Made by a program: the position numbers and the translations under genes
Shown here: positions 63,501 through 64,000 of the stretch, piece by piece
Layout: each line of letters starts with the position of its first letter
Position numbering within the stretch: position 1 is the first letter of the stretch
Source of the DNA: Patella vulgata
Lineage: Eukaryota > Mollusca > Gastropoda > Patellidae
Reading direction: 5' to 3'
Assembly: GCF_932274485.2 (NCBI RefSeq)
Contig: NC_065886.2
Span: forward strand, 42,829,501-42,893,500
Length of the DNA stretch: 64,000 nucleotides
Notes under the pieces: model-generated
Databases searched by the model: none
The model's input: the letters and a program-made list of their open reading frames with translations, nothing else
Told to the model about the DNA's origin: nothing

Positions 63501-63596
63501 TATTGCCGATAACTTCTTCAGCCATGTGAAACGATGAAACAAAAATGTTACCTTTGCCAGCCATAGCACCAGTTATAATATCACCCATTAAATCCC
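42424..63596 (-). CDS. complement C3/C5-like protein, copy B (5' partial, 17 exons)
   Basis: Inverted paralogue of copy A. Exons in transcription order (complement): 63408-63596, 62892-62967, 62150-62294, 61232-61324, 60173-60353, 59162-59358, 58545-58706, 57749-57915, 55794-56195, 51851-51938, 51059-51133, 50351-50462, 49695-49802, 49198-49272, 44313-44396, 43368-43509, 42424-42550. They sum to 2423 nt: two bases of a split codon, 806 codons and TGA. Every exon has the same length and phase as its copy A partner except exon 12 (402 instead of 330 nt). The thioester site reads HMAEE. All splice sites are GT/AG and no frame is broken, so the gene looks functional. Exons equivalent to A1-A3 and everything 5' lie beyond 64000. 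Introns differ greatly in length from copy A because of later insertions, the largest being 4.8 kb between exons 17 and 18. Confidence 0.93.
42650..42945. mobile_element. hairpin MITE in intron 19 of copy B
   Basis: GTGAATAACATATTTTATTT at about 42670 and its complement at about 42770 form long arms (about 55 bp nearly perfect, with looser outer pairing) around a short loop GAATGCGTAGCA. The insertion separates GATCGAAATAAA from AAATAAAGAATATT, which are joined in copy A and in unit 1. Confidence 0.8.
43368..43509 (-). CDS. C3-like copy B, exon 19 (C345C/NTR)
   Basis: Acceptor TTTTTCTAG, donor GTAAGT. Reads THDISEGKPLSFTTSPSCTC, then PNYKEGSSVWVMGKNPYRFI; nearly identical to copy A. Confidence 0.93.
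43565..43705 (+). mobile_element. SINE-B-like head fragment
   Basis: GAGAGCCGCGGTGACTGAG, then GGTCCCGGGCTCGATCATGG (box B region) and TTATTGTCAATGATGAAGGG. Ortholog of 27175-27310. Confidence 0.6.
43745..43990 (-). mobile_element. SINE-B, ortholog of 26306-27165
   Basis: Complement of head CCACGGTGGCTCAGTGGTTC and body ACGAAAAACCGAGGTCCCGT to a GGGGTTTAAAG-type 3' end. Not interrupted here. Confidence 0.78.
43985..44196 (+). mobile_element. SINE-B, ortholog of 26104-26305
   Basis: From GCCACCGTGGCTCTTTATTC to GGACGTTAAACCCCATTTC with an ATTTC tail; it carries the same internal second tail as arm A. Confidence 0.75.
44313..44396 (-). CDS. C3-like copy B, exon 18
   Basis: Acceptor TTATTTACAG, donor GTGAGT. 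Reads AYQVVLESKMLNKSFRHVSA, then SLKSAPIKG. The VVLESKM strand resembles C3 TRLVKVQ better than copy A does. Confidence 0.9.
44640..44680. repeat. GT/G-rich simple repeat
   Basis: GGGGAGGTGTGTGTGTGTG followed by a run of G. Confidence 0.85.
45091..45492. repeat. 201-bp tandem duplication across the LINE/Tc1 junction
   Basis: GGGAATTATCATGTACAAAT starts at 45091 and again at 45292, exactly 201 bases apart. The first copy ends with CTATTCAAAAAAAGTAGGG, the terminal bases of Tc1, so the duplication happened after the Tc1 landed. GGG(A) microhomology lies at the joint. Confidence 0.93.
45477..47146 (+). mobile_element. Tc1-like transposon, nearly whole, interrupted by a SINE
   Basis: Inverted ends CTATTCAAAAAAAGTAGGGG and CCCCTACTTTTTTTGAATAG, flanked by TA at 45475-45476 and 47147-47148. 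Transposase on +: helix-turn-helix part MRRLTQNERLRALGML through RLWSRYRDTQSVQDRPRSGR (about 45770-46164), then after the SINE NVMFSDESRF (first D), FIFQDDTARCHSA (second D) and LSPDLSPIEHVWD (E), a DD34E-type triad, stop at 46941. Without the SINE it is about 1.5 kb, standard for Tc1. It lies inside a LINE and is inactivated by the SINE. Confidence 0.95.
46173..46336 (-). mobile_element. SINE-A, 5'-truncated, inside the Tc1 transposase
   Basis: GAGAGAGAGAAATGGGGTTT is the complement of the SINE-A 3' end; it runs to ACCCACGAGGTTGGATAGG with no tRNA-like head. Flanked by GTGTAGGG at 46165-46172 and 46337-46344. The Tc1 at the left window edge shows the same site empty. Confidence 0.95.
47451..49017 (-). 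mobile_element. pearl-like element (d)
   Basis: On + it starts GTTGCCAGGCAACAAAACAT plus ACGCCCACAGC and ends with (ACGG)n at 48926-48970, then the fold around CCACATTTCAATGTGGG and GTATAAAAA. About nine core repeats of roughly 150 bp. Only in arm B. Confidence 0.85.
49198..49272 (-). CDS. C3-like copy B, exon 17 (anchor)
   Basis: Acceptor TTGTTTTAG, donor GTAAGT. Reads GECGTCHKKAMGIAKLKDIF, then CKSDY. Cysteines identical to copy A. Confidence 0.92.
49695..49802 (-). CDS. C3-like copy B, exon 16 (Cys-rich anchor)
   Basis: Acceptor TTATTTACAG, donor GTAAAT. EEICLQNYDSGNSEDTLPMY, then CIGEENRYKGECTCFSG, almost identical to copy A. Confidence 0.92.
49803..50350. other. intron 15 of copy B
   Basis: Plain intron matching the ends of the copy A intron (TAAACTCGCGATTACC against TAAACTTGTGAATTGTG). 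No retroelement piece here. Confidence 0.6.
50351..50462 (-). CDS. C3-like copy B, exon 15 (MG8)
   Basis: Acceptor TTAATTTCAG, donor GTATTG. VPNKETLCLNFRIKEKAEEI, then VKFRQPASVVVVQPSKP; one residue differs from copy A. Confidence 0.93.
50463..51058. other. intron 14 of copy B
   Basis: 595 bp; contains C-rich patches (ACCCCCCACATC, GCCCCCTCCCCCC) but none of the 3 kb of repeats found in copy A. Confidence 0.6.
51059..51133 (-). CDS. C3-like copy B, exon 14 (MG8)
   Basis: Acceptor TTGTTTCAG, donor GTTTGT. LKSLSEERVRTYRDDYGLVI, then IYLDE. Confidence 0.92.
51134..51850. other. intron 13 of copy B
   Basis: The first 250 bases match copy A. The block 51390-51850 (TGGCGGCGCCCATGAAAGAT near 51482) has no counterpart in copy A and is unidentified; no gene seen. 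Confidence 0.5.
51851..51938 (-). CDS. C3-like copy B, exon 13 (MG8)
   Basis: Acceptor TTTATATAG, donor GTAGGT. YRGTSKSGPTRVEIDMLSGF, then EPITEDLNL. Confidence 0.93.
51975..52170 (-). mobile_element. SINE-B, ortholog of 18025-18540
   Basis: ACTGACAAGGGTTCTTTTAC and ACGGGACCTAGGTTTTTCGT on +, uninterrupted; it shows the empty site for SINE-A 18134-18407. Confidence 0.8.
52258..52965 (-). repeat. 33-bp minisatellite, arm B counterpart
   Basis: Complement of the 17000-17950 unit (TAACTGAATTAACATCCACT plus CATTACCCATCAC), about 20 units with local rearrangements. Confidence 0.95.
52967..53640 (+). mobile_element. non-autonomous TIR element E1
   Basis: Starts AGAGACTTTTGGCAAGCG and ends CTTACCAAAAGTCTCT, its inverted form. 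The interior is rich in GATACG/CGTATC words (ACGATACGGATACGTGATAC). No transposase frame. Only in arm B. Confidence 0.85.
53641..53805. other. intron 12 piece between E1 and E2
   Basis: Matches 16800-16960 of arm A on the complement (TAACGAAACGGTTCTCTACA against GGACCGTTTCGTTACA), so it is host intron. Confidence 0.7.
53810..54497 (-). mobile_element. non-autonomous TIR element E2, inverted relative to E1
   Basis: Right end GTTTGCCAAAAGTCTCT matches the E1 left end; the body is the reverse complement of E1 (GTATCGAACAGCTTTCATAC on its strand). The other end is eroded at TTATTCCCATCCGTAT. With E1 it forms an inverted pair 165 bp apart. Confidence 0.82.
54646..55135. mobile_element. MITE with TTAA target duplication
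   Basis: TTAA then AGGGCTAATCCCGATAATA at the left; CAAATCGGGATAGTCCCT then TTAA at the right: about 18-bp inverted ends with TTAA on both sides, as in piggyBac-type elements. No coding capacity. Confidence 0.8.
55138..55410 (-). mobile_element. LINE 3' end fragment (RT C-terminus)
   Basis: Complement frames read PIKQRIVIKILLRTFKSYSF, then RSSDKKLLTIPPIHLEKTKR and AAPYLWNSIPHHIR, the usual end of CR1/L2-type ORF2. Two frames are needed; only the tail is present. Confidence 0.82.
55794..56195 (-). CDS. C3-like copy B, exon 12 (expanded Arg-rich linker)
   Basis: Acceptor TTATTTAAG, donor GTAGGG, same phases as copy A but 72 nt longer. TSLCNYCTAGCRIVDKENDE, SDLKSKAKKGLRAKRD, then an Arg/Asn-rich part with about five 7-residue repeats (RRTRANR twice, RRTLANR twice, RRKTQPNR), then SSVTLCLEICLR. 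The DNA unit is 21 bp (AGAAGAACTCGAGCAAATCGA-type, given in part), so slippage keeps frame. Confidence 0.9.
56214..56917 (-). mobile_element. pearl-like element (e), ortholog of (b)
   Basis: On + from GCCAGACAATAAAACATACG to TTTCCATGTGGACGTATAAA; about four core repeats. Its end is about 20 bases from the exon 12 acceptor, as in arm A. Confidence 0.8.
57351..57537. mobile_element. MITE with about 50-bp inverted ends and 11-bp target duplication
   Basis: Left CACTCAGAAAACCTCGGCAG and right CTGCCGAGTG with continuing complementarity through CATCTA and CTCGGCTGTATGA. GATCGCCGTTT at 57340-57350 is repeated at 57538-57548. Arm A reads straight through at the equivalent site near 15080-15110. Confidence 0.9.
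57749..57915 (-). CDS. C3-like copy B, exon 11 (CUB end)
   Basis: Acceptor TTAATTAAG, donor GTAAGT. VPVGEKINLKTNGTGLGQVQ to CMYELKVTRKRARIPREKKD; the last 10 residues differ from copy A (KEVSRPRKIKD). Confidence 0.93.
58051..58514 (-). mobile_element. 464-bp palindrome-bearing insertion in copy B intron 10
   Basis: Arm A has AAATCAATGACTT (complement) where arm B has AATCAATG, then 464 bp, then ATGACTT. ATG flanks both sides. Contains TACACAAATCGTGTACCATA and TCTGGCGTATTTTGCCGAAC, the family of 36680-37205. Confidence 0.85.
58545..58706 (-). CDS. C3-like copy B, exon 10
   Basis: Donor GTAAGT, acceptor TTTAATAG. DTAIAIQALAEFSSLKHSPT, then DLRLEISSDSSINYNHVIAF. Confidence 0.93.
59162..59358 (-). 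CDS. C3-like copy B, exon 9 (TED)
   Basis: Acceptor CTGTTTCAG, donor GTATGT. VTYWTEHRVSDGKPYWYRQS, then SIESTAYALLVYIRHRKLD and WLIRQRNAHGGF. Confidence 0.93.
59525..60140. repeat. GGAATAATGTCTTC minisatellite field, arm B counterpart
   Basis: Irregular 18-40 bp units (CTATATAACGGAATAATGTC, TTCATTGTAACCGAATAATG). Ortholog of 9722-10975 but without the SINE. Confidence 0.88.
60173..60353 (-). CDS. C3-like copy B, exon 8 (TED)
   Basis: Acceptor AATTATAG, donor GTAAGA. EDLLGLEIRMLSFIEENIDN, then SMALSKMAYALQLSDSPDVD. Confidence 0.93.
60354..61231. other. intron 7 of copy B
   Basis: About 880 bp with a short run of CATAAACACTATGG repeats near 60625-60690; no gene. Partly homologous to the copy A intron 8879-9406. 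Confidence 0.6.
61232..61324 (-). CDS. C3-like copy B, exon 7 (TED)
   Basis: Acceptor TTCTTCACAG, donor GTAAGT. DSHEYAVMLAAEILIALKEC, then EAKDMLKEEYF. Confidence 0.92.
61325..62149. other. intron 6 of copy B
   Basis: Contains three units of the TTAGCACAAAC...AATCAGATGTAATCA minisatellite at 61985-62100. The middle (61440-61970) is not matched in copy A and is unidentified. Confidence 0.6.
62150..62294 (-). CDS. C3-like copy B, exon 6 (TED)
   Basis: Acceptor TATTTGTAG, donor GTAACG. LTSLVLKTLCHAKDLSYVDK, then GFLWLLDQVDEEGRPANDQI. Confidence 0.93.
62295..62891. other. intron 5 of copy B
   Basis: No gene; aligns with copy A intron 5. Confidence 0.6.
62892..62967 (-). CDS. C3-like copy B, exon 5 (TED)
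   Basis: Acceptor ATCTTACAG, donor GTAGGT. GITRLMKFRNKNGSYSLYED and ends SPPITW. Confidence 0.92.
62968..63407. other. intron 4 of copy B
   Basis: 440 bp; shows the pre-insertion state of the copy A intron. Confidence 0.65.
63408..63596 (-). CDS. C3-like copy B, exon 4 (TED, thioester position lost)
   Basis: Acceptor TTATTGCAG, donor GTAAGT. GDLMGDIITGAMAGKGNIFV, then SSFHMAEEVIGNMAPVVHAL. HMAEE stands where C3 has GCGEQ, so Cys is Met here against Val in copy A: both lack the thioester but differ in the replacing residue. Confidence 0.93.
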
Positions 63597-63734
63597 CTGC
63601 AATAATTATAGCATATAAAGTAACGTAACGTAACGTAAAGTAACATAAGTCATTGAACAATATTTGTGACAGTAGTTTGTCTCTCTGTTTGTCTGTTCAG
63701 GGTTGGCGGCTATACTAGACAGGGGCGTAAATGT

Positions 63735-64000
63735 GGGGGGGGGGGGGTACACCCCCCCCAGGAAAAAAATTAGTCGGTCGCAAAATCAGTGCAGTCGGTC
63801 GCAAAATAAGAGCAGTCGGTATCAAAATAAGTGCTCACTGCACACGTCACGCTACTCATGCAAAACTTTAGTATAAAATAACCATGTCAATTTATCATAT
63901 TTGAAAAAATGATGTGTTTCACTCTTATTCTGTTGTGAGTATGTAGGTCTTAAGAACAAAATTTCCCCCAGGGAGAAAAATAGTCGGTCTCAAAATAAGT
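63735..64000. repeat. AGTCGGTCGCAAAATAAG tandem repeat with C/G runs
   Basis: AGTCGGTCGCAAAATCAGTGC, AGTCGGTCGCAAAATAAGAGC and AGTCGGTATCAAAATAAGTGC (each shown in part) occur in a row from 63771, and again at 63982 after CCCCCAGGGAGAAAAA. It runs off the window edge; probably part of a larger dispersed repeat. Confidence 0.7.

Overview
The window is animal genomic DNA: AT-rich, with spliced genes (GT/AG introns, consistent exon phases), tRNA-derived SINEs, Tc1/mariner transposons, CR1/L2-like LINE fragments, many minisatellites and elements that resemble the 'pearl' elements of bivalves. The repeat content suggests a mollusc or close lophotrochozoan; this is inference, not proof.

The window is built on a large inverted (tail-to-tail) duplication of a complement C3/C5-type gene. 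Copy A is on the + strand at 2444-28165, with 20 exons and 923 codons plus stop; its 5' part lies before the window. Copy B is on the - strand from 63596 down to 42424, with 17 exons and 806 codons plus stop; its 5' part lies after the window. All exons could be followed by eye with matching phases and open frames. They cover the last macroglobulin part before the thioester region, CUB and the thioester-like domain (TED), the linker, MG8, a cysteine-rich anchor and the C345C/NTR domain. In both copies the canonical GCGEQ thioester is replaced (HVAEE in A, HMAEE in B) and the catalytic-His segment is shortened, so neither product should form a thioester bond. Both carry a long Arg-rich insert between CUB/TED and MG8, expanded in B by a 21-bp coding repeat.

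Homology between the arms also covers introns and 3' flank (left arm to about 29713, right arm from about 38330). Arm B has a further 2.5-2.9 kb tandem duplication of its 3' end (37827-40670 and 40762-43286), leaving an orphan but open copy of the last exon at 39660-39786. The spacer holds an intronless acyl-CoA-synthetase-like gene (33391-35064, -), mariner relics, a GC-rich foreign-looking block and SINEs.

Because the arms were once identical, each is an empty-site control for the other. Shared insertions (the pearl-like element before exon 12, several SINE-B copies, the roots of three minisatellites) predate the duplication. Arm A alone has a mariner with a pearl-like insert, a 220-bp satellite, a retroelement piece and several SINE-A copies. 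Arm B alone has a LINE > Tc1 > SINE nest, two inverted 0.7-kb TIR elements, a TTAA MITE, a long-TIR MITE with 11-bp target duplication and a 464-bp palindrome-bearing insertion. No rRNA gene, true tRNA gene or CRISPR array was found.
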